Shown: positions 16,121 to 25,217 of the stretch, piece by piece | Layout: every line of letters begins with the position of its first letter | How positions within the stretch are numbered: the first letter of the stretch is position 1 | Assembly: GCF_004563925.1 (NCBI RefSeq) | Contig: NZ_SPNJ01000002.1 | Location: 62,001 to 126,000 of the forward strand | Length of the DNA: 64,000 nt | DNA from: Herbaspirillum sp. 3R11 | GTDB lineage: Bacteria > Pseudomonadota > Gammaproteobacteria > Burkholderiales > Burkholderiaceae_D | Direction of reading: 5' to 3' | Program-made: the position numbers and the translations under genes | Notes under the pieces: model-generated | Told to the model about the DNA's origin: nothing | Database searches by the model: none | What the model saw: the letters and a program-made list of their open reading frames with translations, nothing else

Positions 16121-16618
16121 TTAGTAAGTCAGGGTAACCGTGACGGTGTCGGTATAGACGCCGGCCAGCGGAGTTTGCGCCGAAGCGATGCGGCCGTACA
16201 CGGTCAGGTTTTGCAGCAGGCCGCTACCGGTGCCGGCTTGGGTATCGGTGCCGATGGTCGAACCCCAGTTGTTGGTGCGGCCGGAATCACGATACAGCGC
16301 GTAGTTCAGTGTGCCGCCCAGCGAGCCGGTCATCTTGCGTGCGCTGGTGGTGGCGCCGGTGCCGGCGCCTGCGTCCAGGCCGATGGTGTACGAGGTGCCG
16401 TTGGTGCACAGGACGGCGATGTTGCCGGTCTGGTCCACTTGCGTGCTGGTGTAGTTGCCGAAGGCGACGGTCGAGCCGACCACGGTGCAGGACGCTAGCA
16501 CGGTGGCGGTCACGACCAGCGAGCCGGTTGCGGTGGCCGCATAAACCGGCGCGCCGGAAATCATGATGGAGGCTGCGAGAGTAGCGGCGATGATGCGGTT
16601 TTTCTTGATGTTCAACAT
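16121..16618 (-). CDS. Spore coat U domain (SCPU) secreted protein
   Basis: A 165-residue exported protein with a signal peptide (about 1-27; ends PVYA) followed by AATATGSLVVTATVLASC, the usual beginning of the spore coat U / secreted pilin-like domain. The domain ends with the typical GVYTDTVTVTLTY. Cys44 and Cys71 could form the fold's disulfide. Family members are subunits of Csu-like chaperone-usher pili or related surface fibres, or stand-alone secreted proteins. No chaperone or usher gene is adjacent, so this is a solitary copy. The start at 16618 is chosen because AGGAG lies eight bases upstream; a longer frame reading N-terminally lacks a signal-peptide start. Confidence 0.88.
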   Translation of the reverse strand: MLNIKKNRIIAATLAASIMISGAPVYAATATGSLVVTATVLASCTVVGSTVAFGNYTSTQVDQTGNIAVLCTNGTSYTIGLDAGAGTGATTSARKMTGSLGGTLNYALYRDSGRTNNWGSTIGTDTQAGTGSGLLQNLTVYGRIASAQTPLAGVYTDTVTVTLTY

Positions 16619-16841
16619 GGCATTTTCTCCTGATCCGGCTGCTTCATCCTCGTCCATTACGAGGATTTCGAATTCGCCGGGCACAGGTGAACTTTATGTT
16701 TTCACCATCTTTGTCGGTATCGGGAGTTCCCTGAACGTTGTCGAAATTGCTTCGGGAAATTCCTGAGTCGACACAAACACCAACTGCGCACCACACTTCT
16801 CCATATTATTTCTGCATGGAAAATATCGCCGACAACCCTTG

Positions 16842-18551
16842 TCAGGACTGGTTTTCCTTGCTGTCCGCACGTTCTGCCAGCGCAGTTTTACGCAATCCCG
16901 ACAAAGTAGCGCGCGGCGTCAGCATTTCCTTGTCCAGGCGGATCTCGATCAGGTAAGGCATCGAGGTCGAGCTGGCGATGCCTAGGGCTTTCTCCAGCGC
17001 CGGCCCAAACTCCGCCGTCTTGTCGATGGCGCAGGCGTCGAGGCCGAACGACTTTGCATACGCCACGAAATCCGGATTGTTGAGATCGGTCGCCATCACG
17101 CGGCCGGGATAGTTCTTTTCCTGGTGCATGCGGATGGTGGCGTACATGCCGTTGTTGAACACCAGGAAGACGATGCCGAGGCGGTGCGCCACGGCCGTTG
17201 CCAGTTCCTGCGAGCTCATCAGGAAGCAACCGTCGCCGGCCAGGCAAATCACCTGGCGGGCGGGGAAGCACAGCTTGGCCGCGATCGCCGCCGGCACGCC
17301 GTAACCCATCGCGCCGCTGGTCGGCGCCAGCTGGCATTTGGGTTGCGAGAACTGGTAGTAGCGATGTGCCCAGGCGGTGTAGTTGCCGGCGCCGTTGGTC
17401 AGGATGGCGTCCTGGTTCAGGATGTCCTGCATCTGGCGGAACGCCAGCGCCGGGTCGAAGTCGGTGACCCGCGACGGCGGTTCGATATAGGCCAGATAAG
17501 CGTCGCGCGCCTGCTTTTGCCAGCTGCGCCAGGCTTGCGCATCGACCGCCGGCAATTGCGCCGCCATACGCGCAAAGGCGTTCAGCGTCGCCAGGATCTT
17601 GACGTCGGTCTGGTAGACGCGGCCTAGTTCTTCCGCCGCCGGCATTACATGCACCAGCTTTTGTTTGGGGCGCGGCACATCGAGCAGCGTGTAGCCGCTG
17701 GTCACCATTTCACCGAGGCGCGAACCTACCGCGATGAGCAGGTCCGCTTCGCTGACCATTTTGGCTAACGCCGGATTGACGCCGATGCCGACTTCGCCGA
17801 CGTAATTCGGATGGCGGTTGTCGAACAGGTCCTGGCGGCGGAACGATGCCGCCACCGGCAGGTTGTGCTGAGCCGCGAAGCGCTCGATGTTGCGCACGCC
17901 GTCCTGATCCCAGTTGGAGCCGCCGAGGATCAGCATCGGCCGCTTGGCCTGTTGCAGCAGCTTTTGCATTTCCTGCAGCGCATCGGGATCGGGATAGGCT
18001 TGCACCGGTTCGACCTTACCGATGTCGCGCGGGAAGGTCGACTCGGTCAGCATGTCTTCCGGCAGCGCGATCACCACCGGACCGGGCCGTCCCGACATCG
18101 CCACGGCAAACGCGCGCGCCACATATTCGCCGACGCGCGACACGTCGTCGAGCTGGGTCACCCATTTGGTGAAGGGGCCGAACATGCGGCGGTAGTCGAT
18201 TTCCTGGAAGGCTTCGCGCTCGCACATGTCGAGTCCGACCTGGCCGACGAACAGAATCATCGGTGTCGAATCCTGGAACGCCGTATGCACGCCGATGCTG
18301 GCGTTGGTGGCGCCGGGTCCGCGCGTGACGAAGCAGATGCCGGGCTTGCCGGTCAGCTTGCCGTAGGCTTCGGCCATGAACGAGGCCGGGCCTTCGTGGC
18401 GGCACGAGATCACGCGGATTTCCTGCTGGTGGTCGTACAGCGCATTGAGGACGTCCAGATAGCTCTCGCCCGGAACGCAGAACGTGGTATCGACACCTTG
18501 CGCCAGCAGCGCATCGACCAGTAACTGGCCGCCGGTTTTCAGTTTTGACAT
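16842..18551 (-). CDS. Thiamine-diphosphate-dependent enzyme, acetolactate-synthase-like
   Basis: A 569-residue ThDP enzyme with the three-domain order of the acetolactate synthase/benzoylformate decarboxylase superfamily. The catalytic Glu lies in CVPGESYLDVLNALYD. The central domain follows (about 195-330). The ThDP motif GDGCFLMSSQELATA runs to FNNGMYATIRMHQEKNYPGR. The substrate is probably a 2-keto acid. It does not look like a housekeeping IlvB: there is no regulatory small-subunit gene, and it sits with a catabolic locus. The ATG at 18551 (MSKLKTGGQLLV) is chosen over an upstream in-frame start because the domain begins there. The AraC gene starts upstream on the same strand, ending about 180 bp away. 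Confidence 0.87.
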   Translation of the reverse strand: MSKLKTGGQLLVDALLAQGVDTTFCVPGESYLDVLNALYDHQQEIRVISCRHEGPASFMAEAYGKLTGKPGICFVTRGPGATNASIGVHTAFQDSTPMILFVGQVGLDMCEREAFQEIDYRRMFGPFTKWVTQLDDVSRVGEYVARAFAVAMSGRPGPVVIALPEDMLTESTFPRDIGKVEPVQAYPDPDALQEMQKLLQQAKRPMLILGGSNWDQDGVRNIERFAAQHNLPVAASFRRQDLFDNRHPNYVGEVGIGVNPALAKMVSEADLLIAVGSRLGEMVTSGYTLLDVPRPKQKLVHVMPAAEELGRVYQTDVKILATLNAFARMAAQLPAVDAQAWRSWQKQARDAYLAYIEPPSRVTDFDPALAFRQMQDILNQDAILTNGAGNYTAWAHRYYQFSQPKCQLAPTSGAMGYGVPAAIAAKLCFPARQVICLAGDGCFLMSSQELATAVAHRLGIVFLVFNNGMYATIRMHQEKNYPGRVMATDLNNPDFVAYAKSFGLDACAIDKTAEFGPALEKALGIASSTSMPYLIEIRLDKEMLTPRATLSGLRKTALAERADSKENQS

Positions 18552-18729
18552 GCTCGTCTCTTGTATGCCGGCGCACCGGCTGTTGTTGGTTGACAGGGGA
18601 AGCAGACGGTCGCAAGGGACCGCCAATCACTGAGACGAGAATACAAGCTGGCGATTTGCCGGTGATAGGACTAATCCGCAGATTTGCTGTACTTCTCGGA
18701 GAAAGTGCCGGGTGCGAAGGGCGGCGAAA

Positions 18730-19623
18730 TCAGGAAAGCGGCGCCGAGAATTTTTTCTTGAACTCGCCCGGCGTCATCTGCACGTTCTTCTTGAAGAAGC
18801 GGCAGAAGTAGGCGAAGTCGTCGAAGTTGAGGCGATACGAAATCTCGGCAATGCTGAGTTCGGATTGCGCCAGCAGTCGCTTGGCTTCCATCAGGATGCG
18901 ATCGTGGATCAGTTGCGTGGCGGTGCGGCCGGTAGTGGTCTTGACCGCCTCGTTGAGCTTGCGATCAGTGACGAACAGGCGCGCCGCGTAATCCTGCACC
19001 GAGCCGAATTCAAGGTAATGCTGTTCGATCAGCAGCTTGAAGCGCTTGGTCAGGCTGTAGCTGCGCGGCAGCACCGACTCGGCGTCATGCGGCTGGTGCA
19101 GGCGGCGCAATCTGGTCAGCAGAATCTGCAGGAAGGAGCGCACGATGTCGTATCGCCAGCGCTGGTCGCCGGCATTCTCCTTTTCGATTTCCTTGAGCAG
19201 CGGAAACAGCTCGTCATGCTGCTGCGGCGTCAGGTACAGCACCGGGTCGGCATTGGCGATGTGGAAGAATGGAAACTCCGCCAGCTCTTCGATGCGCGGA
19301 AAAACCTGCAGGAAAAATTCGGGACTGAAATTGATCGCATAGCCGCTGGCGTCGATCTCCGAGGTCCAGCCGTGGATCTGTCCGGGCGAGATGAAAAACA
19401 CCGAGTGCGGCACGATGCCGTAGTTGTCGAAGTCGAGCACGTGGTTGCCCTGCGCGTTGCTCATCCACAGGATGTGATAGTAGCTGTGGCGATGCAGGAA
19501 GGGGCGCGGGATTTCGTTGCGGCCTTCCAGCTTGACCAGGTCGAATACGAATTCCGCATGGCCGCCGCTGAAGTCGGAGACCTCAAAATTGGGCGTGTCG
19601 TCGGGAAAACGGATGTCTTTCAT
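18730..19623 (-). CDS. AraC-family transcriptional regulator
   Basis: A 297-residue regulator with an N-terminal cupin-like effector domain (about 30-130; HRHSYYHILWMS, SPGQIHGW) and a C-terminal AraC helix-turn-helix pair (about 190-292; QDYAARLFVTDRKLNEAVK, then IAEISYRLNFDDFAYFCRFFKK). The His-rich cupin start is typical of regulators sensing small organic acids or sugars. It diverges from the NIPSNAP/permease/dehydrogenase unit across a 470-bp gap and sits upstream of the ThDP enzyme on its own strand, so it probably controls one or both units. Confidence 0.87.
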   Translation of the reverse strand: MKDIRFPDDTPNFEVSDFSGGHAEFVFDLVKLEGRNEIPRPFLHRHSYYHILWMSNAQGNHVLDFDNYGIVPHSVFFISPGQIHGWTSEIDASGYAINFSPEFFLQVFPRIEELAEFPFFHIANADPVLYLTPQQHDELFPLLKEIEKENAGDQRWRYDIVRSFLQILLTRLRRLHQPHDAESVLPRSYSLTKRFKLLIEQHYLEFGSVQDYAARLFVTDRKLNEAVKTTTGRTATQLIHDRILMEAKRLLAQSELSIAEISYRLNFDDFAYFCRFFKKNVQMTPGEFKKKFSAPLS

Positions 19624-20096
19624 GGGGTCGCTTCAGTGTTCGTCCTGCGATGTCTCCGCCGCGTTGTTGTGATTGATTTCGGTCGGCTGCCTGCGCATCG
19701 CGTCGCTGTGATTTCCTCTCGGGAAATTGTTTTCGCTGTCATTGATGCACCGGAACAGGATATACAAGCGCGCGCGAAAAGAAAAGCCGTGAAGCGGCAT
19801 CCGCATCGCGCGCAAGCCCGCATGTTGCGGCGCATTCCGGCTTTCGGTGGAAAAATCCAATAGAAAAGAAATTAAGTCCTACCGTGCGTCCGGAGGGCTT
19901 GGTTAGCATCTGAACCACGCTGATCAATGCCGATTCAATCCGCGCATCGGAACTGTTTTTTCGGATGCGCTTCATTGACTCCACCGGCGGTTCCATCTCC
20001 ATACGAAGCTTTCCGACGCGACCTGAAAAACGGTCGCGGGGGTGCGTTCGTCCCTGAAATCTTTACATCTTGTCCGCATCACTCGAAAGGAATTTT
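19624..20096. other. Long divergent regulatory region with two hairpins
   Basis: About 470 bp between the AraC gene and the NIPSNAP gene without a supported coding frame. Two perfect inverted repeats are visible. One is GCGCATC/GATGCGC at 19942-19970 with a 15-base gap. The other is CGCGACC/GGTCGCG at 20017-20038 with an 8-base loop, 59 bp before the NIPSNAP start. They may be AraC operator elements or leader structures. Neither is followed by a T-run typical of a terminator. Confidence 0.45.
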
Positions 20097-20435
20097 ATGT
20101 TGCTTGACGTCCGCACCTACACCGCGCGTCCCGGAGCCCTGAAAAAGCATCTGGCGCTGTACGAAGAACACGGCTTCGACATCCAGCGCAAGCACCTCGG
20201 CGAACCGCTGGCGTATCTGGTCGCTGAATCCGGTCGCCTCAATTGCTACACGCACATCTGGGTATACCAGGACGCCGCCGACCGCAACGCGCGCCGCGAC
20301 AGCCTGCAAGCAGACCCGGCCTGGACCGCATATCTGCAGAAGAGCGCCGACGCCGCTTACCTGGTGTCGCAGGAAAACCAACTGATGACGCCGGCCAAAT
20401 TCGCGCCGCTGCAATGGCCGCTTACGCAGAAATAA
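20097..20435 (+). CDS. NIPSNAP-family protein
   Basis: A 112-residue ferredoxin-like (dimeric alpha/beta barrel) protein of the NIPSNAP family. It opens with MLLDVRTYTARPGALKKHLALYE and contains NCYTHIWVYQDAADRNARRDSL, both family hallmarks. Bacterial NIPSNAP proteins are found in many catabolic operons, with no agreed reaction. The ATG at 20097 is preferred over a start 27 bp upstream because AAAGGA precedes it at good spacing and homology begins at once. It is the first gene of a unit with a lactate-permease-type transporter and an SDR dehydrogenase. Confidence 0.85.
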   Translation: MLLDVRTYTARPGALKKHLALYEEHGFDIQRKHLGEPLAYLVAESGRLNCYTHIWVYQDAADRNARRDSLQADPAWTAYLQKSADAAYLVSQENQLMTPAKFAPLQWPLTQK

Positions 20436-20542
20436 ATTCAGGCACCGATCCATTTTTCAATCAGGCGAGGACCAGCATAGCCAGCAATCCGCCAGCGCTC
20501 TGACGCTCATAAAAAAATAACCATCCATATTGGAGGAGAACC

Positions 20543-22168
20543 ATGTTTCAACAAATTTACGATCCCGTAAACGGGTCGCTGTTCGCGTCCGCCTTGTGCG
20601 CGATGCTGCCGTTGCTCTCGATGTTCGTGATGCTCGGCTGGCTGAAGATTTCGCCGCATGTGTCGGCGGCGATTTCGCTGCTGATCTGCGCCGTGGTGGC
20701 CGGCTTCGTGTATGGCATGCCATGGGCGACGGTCGCCAACGTCGGCGTCTACGGCGCGGTGTTCAGCGTGCTGACCGTGTTGTGGATCATCGTCAATGCG
20801 ATCTGGCTGTACAACCTGACGGTACGCTCGGGTCACTTCGCCGTGCTGCGCGACAGCTTTGCGCTGATCAGCGATGACCCGCGCATCCAGGCGATCCTGA
20901 TTGCGTTCAGCTTCGGCGCATTGATCGAAGCGCTAGCCGGCGCCGGCACTCCGGTGGCGATCGCCGGCGCGATGCTGGTGGCGATCGGTCTGCATCCGCT
21001 GAAGGCGGCGGTGATCGCGCTGGTCGCCGATACTGCGCCGGTGGCCTTCGGCGCGCTGGCGGTGCCGATCACGACGCTGGCGCAAGTGACCGGCCTGTCG
21101 TTCGAAGAACTGGGTCATCACGTCGGACGCCAGACCCCGGTGGTCGCCGCCTTCGTGCCGCTGGCGCTGGTGTGGATCATGGACGGCAAGCGCGGCCTGC
21201 GCCAGACCTGGCCGGCTGCGGTGGTGGCGGGGTTTGCCTTCGGCGCGGCGCAATGGATCAGCGCCAGCCATTTCTCGGTGGTGCTGGCTGACGTGGTGGG
21301 GGCGCTGGCGTCGGCGGCCGCCGTGGTGGTGCTGCTGAAATTCTGGAAGCCGGCCAAGTTGCCCGCCGACGCCTTCCAGAACGACGTCACCAAACAAGCC
21401 GAACGCATCCACAGCGATGTCGCCGTCGGCCACTCGCGCAAGCAACTGATGCTGGCTTATGCGCCGTATTTGCTGATCATTGCAATCTTCACCGTGGTGC
21501 AGTTCGGCCTGGTGCAGAAGTGGCTCGGCGCCGGCACCTTCAAGTTCGCCTGGCCGGGCCTGGCGATCAGCACGCAGGAAGGCAAGTCCATCGGCACCAT
21601 GTTCACGCTCAACAGCTTGTCGGCAGCCGGTTCGCTGTTGCTGCTGGCCGGCGCGATCAGTGCGATGATGCTGAAGGTATCGGCGCGCGCCGCGCTGGAA
21701 ACCTACGGCAAGACGCTGGTGCAGATGCGCTGGGCGGTGCCGACGGTGCTGTGCGTGATGGCGCTGGCCTTCATCATGAATTACTCGGGCCAGACCGCGA
21801 CCCTGGGCCGCTGGCTGGCGGGCACCGGATCGGCGTTCGCCTTCCTGTCGCCGGTGATCGGCTGGATCGGCGTGGCCGTGACCGGCTCGGACAATTCGGC
21901 CAACGCGCTGTTCGGCGCCCTGCAGGTGGCCGCGGCGCATGAGACCGGATTGTCGCCGGTGCTGCTGGCGGCAGCCAATGCTTCGGGCGGCGTGCTGGGC
22001 AAGATGATCTCGCCACAGAGCCTGGCGGTTGGCGCCGCAGCGGTCGGCATCATCGGCCAGGAAGGCCTGATCTTCCGTAAGGTGGTCGGCTGGAGCCTGT
22101 TCTTCCTGCTGATGATGGCGACGCTGGTATACCTGCAATCGACGCCGGTGCTGTCGTGGATGCTGTAA
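20543..22168 (+). CDS. LctP-family (lactate permease-type) transporter
   Basis: A 541-residue polytopic membrane protein of the L-lactate permease family, which imports lactate, glycolate and related 2-hydroxy acids with protons. It has about a dozen or more hydrophobic segments and the family segments FGALIEALAGAGTPVAIAGAMLVAIGL, NYSGQTATLGRW and GSDNSANALFGALQVAAA, and it ends with a transmembrane stretch. The start has an excellent ribosome site (GGAGGAG, 5-base spacing). It sits 107 bp after the NIPSNAP gene and 86 bp before the SDR gene. Neighbours suggest import of a hydroxy acid that is then oxidised, but the exact substrate is unknown. Confidence 0.9.
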   Translation: MFQQIYDPVNGSLFASALCAMLPLLSMFVMLGWLKISPHVSAAISLLICAVVAGFVYGMPWATVANVGVYGAVFSVLTVLWIIVNAIWLYNLTVRSGHFAVLRDSFALISDDPRIQAILIAFSFGALIEALAGAGTPVAIAGAMLVAIGLHPLKAAVIALVADTAPVAFGALAVPITTLAQVTGLSFEELGHHVGRQTPVVAAFVPLALVWIMDGKRGLRQTWPAAVVAGFAFGAAQWISASHFSVVLADVVGALASAAAVVVLLKFWKPAKLPADAFQNDVTKQAERIHSDVAVGHSRKQLMLAYAPYLLIIAIFTVVQFGLVQKWLGAGTFKFAWPGLAISTQEGKSIGTMFTLNSLSAAGSLLLLAGAISAMMLKVSARAALETYGKTLVQMRWAVPTVLCVMALAFIMNYSGQTATLGRWLAGTGSAFAFLSPVIGWIGVAVTGSDNSANALFGALQVAAAHETGLSPVLLAAANASGGVLGKMISPQSLAVGAAAVGIIGQEGLIFRKVVGWSLFFLLMMATLVYLQSTPVLSWML

Positions 22169-22254
22169 GCGCCGGGGATGTTTACTGGCGGCAATGACGA
22201 TTTTTAAAACGAAGCCGGCGCGAATGTGCGCCGCCTTCCTCGAAGGAGCAAGCA

Positions 22255-23070
22255 ATGCAGGACTACAAGAAACTGTTCGACCTGAGCGGCAAGACCGCCG
22301 TGGTGATCGGCGCCGCCTCGGGCATCGGCAAGGCCTCTGCCGAAGCCATCGCCAGCCTCGGCGCGCAGGTGATCTGCGCCGATGCCGACCTGGCCGGCGC
22401 GCAAGCCACGGCGCAGGAAATCTCGGCACTCGGTCTCGCGCCGGCGACCGCGATGAAGATCGACGCCGCCGACGGCAAGGACATCGACGCGCTGGCGCAG
22501 CACGCGCTGCAACTGCTCGGCAAGATCGACATCGCCGTCAGCACGCCGGCGCTCAACATCCGCAAGCTGATCCTCGACTACACCGAGGAAGAGTACGACC
22601 GCGTCATGAACCTGAACATGAAGGGCGCGTTCAACTTCTTCCGCAGCTTCGGCCGGCCGATGATGAAGCAGGGCTTCGGCAGCATCATTGCCTGTTCGTC
22701 GATGCGCGCGGTGACCATCGAACCGGGACTGGGCGTGTATGCCGCCTCGAAAGCCGGCATCGCGCAACTGGTGAAAGCGTTTGCCGCCGAGATGGGACCG
22801 TACGGTGTGCGCGTCAACGCCATCACGCCGAGCATCATCGAGACCAAGCTGACTGCGCCGCTCAAGGAACGCGCCGACATCTTCAAGACCTATGCCGGCC
22901 ACACCGTGCTGAACCGCTGGGGCCAGCCCTCGGAAGTCGGTTCCGCCGCAGCCTTCCTGGCGTCGGATGCGGCCAGTTACATTTCCGGCAGTTCGCTGCT
23001 GGTGGATGGCGGCTGGACTGCGATCGACGGTCCGCCGACCGGACTGACGTCGACGCGGCCGTCGGAATAA
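22255..23070 (+). CDS. SDR-family oxidoreductase
   Basis: A 271-residue classical short-chain dehydrogenase/reductase. The Rossmann motif is GAASGIGKASAEAIASLG. The second-strand acidic residues (ICADADLAGA) indicate NAD rather than NADP preference. The catalytic Ser is in ACSSMRA and Tyr/Lys in YAASKAG. A C-terminal FLASDAASYISGSSLLVDGGW completes the fold. The start follows AAGGAG at good spacing. It ends the NIPSNAP/permease/SDR unit and is followed by a terminator. Oxidation of the imported hydroxy compound to a keto compound, a possible substrate type for the nearby ThDP enzyme, is an inference. Confidence 0.9.
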   Translation: MQDYKKLFDLSGKTAVVIGAASGIGKASAEAIASLGAQVICADADLAGAQATAQEISALGLAPATAMKIDAADGKDIDALAQHALQLLGKIDIAVSTPALNIRKLILDYTEEEYDRVMNLNMKGAFNFFRSFGRPMMKQGFGSIIACSSMRAVTIEPGLGVYAASKAGIAQLVKAFAAEMGPYGVRVNAITPSIIETKLTAPLKERADIFKTYAGHTVLNRWGQPSEVGSAAAFLASDAASYISGSSLLVDGGWTAIDGPPTGLTSTRPSE

Positions 23071-23106
23071 AGTACGACGTCGCTTCGCTTGCATCGGAAT
23101 GAAAAG

Positions 23107-23131
23107 CGCCACGATCATCGTGGCGTTTTTT
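23107..23131. terminator. Bidirectional rho-independent terminator
   Basis: Stem CGCCACG/CGTGGCG with a 5-base loop is flanked by six T on the right and AAAA on the left. It serves the SDR gene and, on the other strand, the convergent serine hydrolase whose stop is at 23131-23133. Confidence 0.85.
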
Positions 23132-24021
23132 CATGAAGAAGCTGCGGCGTTGCAGGCGGCCCATTCAACCACCGCCTGATCGGCGACAGGCGCAAAGGCA
23201 GCCACGGTGCAGCCTGCGTCGGCATAGCGATACACTGCCGCCACGCTGCCCGGTCCTGCGCCGGTATGACCGACGGCGCCATCCGCAATCATCAGTCCCG
23301 CACCATAGCCGAAATTGCGTGCCGGTCTTCCCGGCAGGCTTTCGCCGAGCGGCGTCTTGCGCAGCATTTCTCCCAGCAGCGGTAGCGGCAGCAAATCTCT
23401 GGTTAGCAAACGATCCAGCAGCAAGGCCGCCGCAGCGGGGGACCCCAACAGCAAGCCGTGATAGACCCAGTCCGGATGGTAGCCGTCGGCATTGCCCCAG
23501 GCCGATGTGGCAAGATCGTCCGGCGTCGCGGCGATCATTACATTCTGAATGCCGAGCGGCGTCAGCACCAGTTGCTCAAGCGCGTGTTGCAATGACAAGC
23601 CGGTGGTGTCTTCGATGAGGCGGCGCACCAGGAAATAACCGGTGTTCGAATAACGCCATCCCGCATCGGGCGCGAACGACAGCGTGTCGGCATCGACGCG
23701 CGCCAGCATCTCATCGGGCGGCCATGGCGCATCGCCGCGCGCCACCGCCTGCGCATAAATTTCCATATCGGAATAGTTGGGCACGCCCGCGCTGTGACGC
23801 AGAAGTTGCCGCAGCGTGTACGGCTTGCCCGACAGCGGCATGTCGAGCGTCAACTTGCCATCGTGCACCAGCACCAGCGCAGCGGCTGCCAGCACGGTCT
23901 TGGTGAAACTCCACCACGGCACCGGCGGCGCATGCAGGTCGCCACGCGCCAGTTTGCCGTCGCGCACGATGGCGACGGCGATGTGTTCAGGAGAAGGAGG
24001 AGAGGGGCGCGGTATGCTCAT
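23131..24021 (-). CDS. Beta-lactamase-fold serine hydrolase (class C / PBP4*-like)
   Basis: A 296-residue protein of the serine beta-lactamase/penicillin-binding fold. The nucleophile motif SxxK is in WWSFTKTVLAAA (about residues 38-41), the YxN motif in GWRYSNTGYFLVRRLIE, and the third motif as HTG in GAVGHTGAGPGS. No signal peptide is seen, so it is probably cytosolic and more likely an esterase or peptidase than a true beta-lactamase. The ATG at 24021 gives MSIPRPSPPSPE. It is single, convergent with the SDR gene and 38 bp downstream of the LysR gene on the same strand. Confidence 0.85.
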   Translation of the reverse strand: MSIPRPSPPSPEHIAVAIVRDGKLARGDLHAPPVPWWSFTKTVLAAAALVLVHDGKLTLDMPLSGKPYTLRQLLRHSAGVPNYSDMEIYAQAVARGDAPWPPDEMLARVDADTLSFAPDAGWRYSNTGYFLVRRLIEDTTGLSLQHALEQLVLTPLGIQNVMIAATPDDLATSAWGNADGYHPDWVYHGLLLGSPAAAALLLDRLLTRDLLPLPLLGEMLRKTPLGESLPGRPARNFGYGAGLMIADGAVGHTGAGPGSVAAVYRYADAGCTVAAFAPVADQAVVEWAACNAAASS

Positions 24022-24059
24022 GCGCGCATTTTATGCGAAGTGGTCCGCATGGCGCGTCG

Positions 24060-24977
24060 TCAGAACCAGTGGTTGGCCTGTTTCAGGTCATTGCGCAATT
24101 CGCGGAAGCAGTGATCGGTCCATTCGCTGCGACTGACTTCATTGCGCCGCATCAGCACGATCTTGCGTTTGAGCGTGGGGAAGCGCAGCGGGGCGACATG
24201 CAAGGTGTCGTCGCGCAGGTAGCTGGTATACAGGCTCGGCATGATGCCGATGGCGATGCCTGAGCGGACCACGCCGTACAGCGATTCGCTGTGCACCATC
24301 TGATAGCGGCGCGATGCCGCCAGGCCGTGCTGCAGCAGCGCGGCGGAAGCGAATTCCCACACGCTGCCCTGCGCGAACATCACGATTTCCTCGCCGGCCA
24401 TCTGGCGCCAGTGGACCTCCTTCGAGTCGGACAGCGGATGCTTTTTCGACACGATCAGCACCAGCTCATCCTCGAACAGCGTCACCGTATCGAGCGACAT
24501 CGAATCGGGCGGCTTGATGCCGACGCAAAAATCCAGTTTGCCCGTATGCAACGATGACAGCAGCGCATCGTTGGGCATATCCGACAACAAGATCTCGACG
24601 TGCTCGTCGTGTGCTTCGTTATAGCGCGCAATGACGGCGGCGGTCAGCGTCACCGCCGACGGGATCGCGCCGATGCGCACACGATGGCGGCCGGTGCCGA
24701 TGGCGTGGCGGATATCGTCGAAGGTGTTGGTGGCAGTGTTGAGCAGGTGCTTGGCGTATTCCAGCACCACCGCGCCCTGCGCCGTCAGCGCGATCTGGTG
24801 CGTGGTGCGGTCGAAGAGCTTGGTGCCTAGCTGGTTTTCCAGCTGTTTGATGGAGGCGCTCAAGGCCGGCTGAGTCACGGATAACTGTTCCGCCGCCTTG
24901 CTGAAACTGTTGGTCCCGGCCAACGTGGCGAAGGCCTGCAGGTGGCGCAGCGTGACCTTGTTGGTGAGCTTGATCAT
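24060..24977 (-). CDS. LysR-family transcriptional regulator
   Basis: A 305-residue LysR protein with an N-terminal winged helix (about 8-67; FATLAGTNSFSKAAEQLSVTQPALSASIKQLENQLG) and a periplasmic-binding-protein-like effector domain (about 95-295). It diverges from the porin at 25218, and beyond that lies the ABC transporter and nucleoside enzymes. The 240 bp between the two starts are strongly AT-rich around 25050-25110, as usual for a LysR-controlled promoter. It is therefore the best candidate regulator of the porin and possibly of the nucleoside cluster. Confidence 0.88.
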   Translation of the reverse strand: MIKLTNKVTLRHLQAFATLAGTNSFSKAAEQLSVTQPALSASIKQLENQLGTKLFDRTTHQIALTAQGAVVLEYAKHLLNTATNTFDDIRHAIGTGRHRVRIGAIPSAVTLTAAVIARYNEAHDEHVEILLSDMPNDALLSSLHTGKLDFCVGIKPPDSMSLDTVTLFEDELVLIVSKKHPLSDSKEVHWRQMAGEEIVMFAQGSVWEFASAALLQHGLAASRRYQMVHSESLYGVVRSGIAIGIMPSLYTSYLRDDTLHVAPLRFPTLKRKIVLMRRNEVSRSEWTDHCFRELRNDLKQANHWF

Positions 24978-25217
24978 GGCGATGGGGCGCGATTGCGGCG
25001 TGGTCGGTGGATGGTCGGCATATCGTTTACAGATTAATCCCGTATCGATTCTGCATGGTTATAAGTTTAATTTATGAAATTATAAATATAAACAAATTAT
25101 ATTATTGTTTGACTTGACCTATTCTCCACTTCGGCAAACAGAATTCAAACGGAGTTGATATCCGGCGCTTACCGGCATCGATGTCCGACTTTACTAATAT
25201 TTTCCCGGGGGATGGTG

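Noticed and set aside
25030-25110. LysR operator (T-N11-A type) in the AT-rich stretch before the porin
   Set aside because: Several TTATAA and AATTTAT motifs occur, but in such AT-rich sequence a specific site cannot be distinguished by eye.
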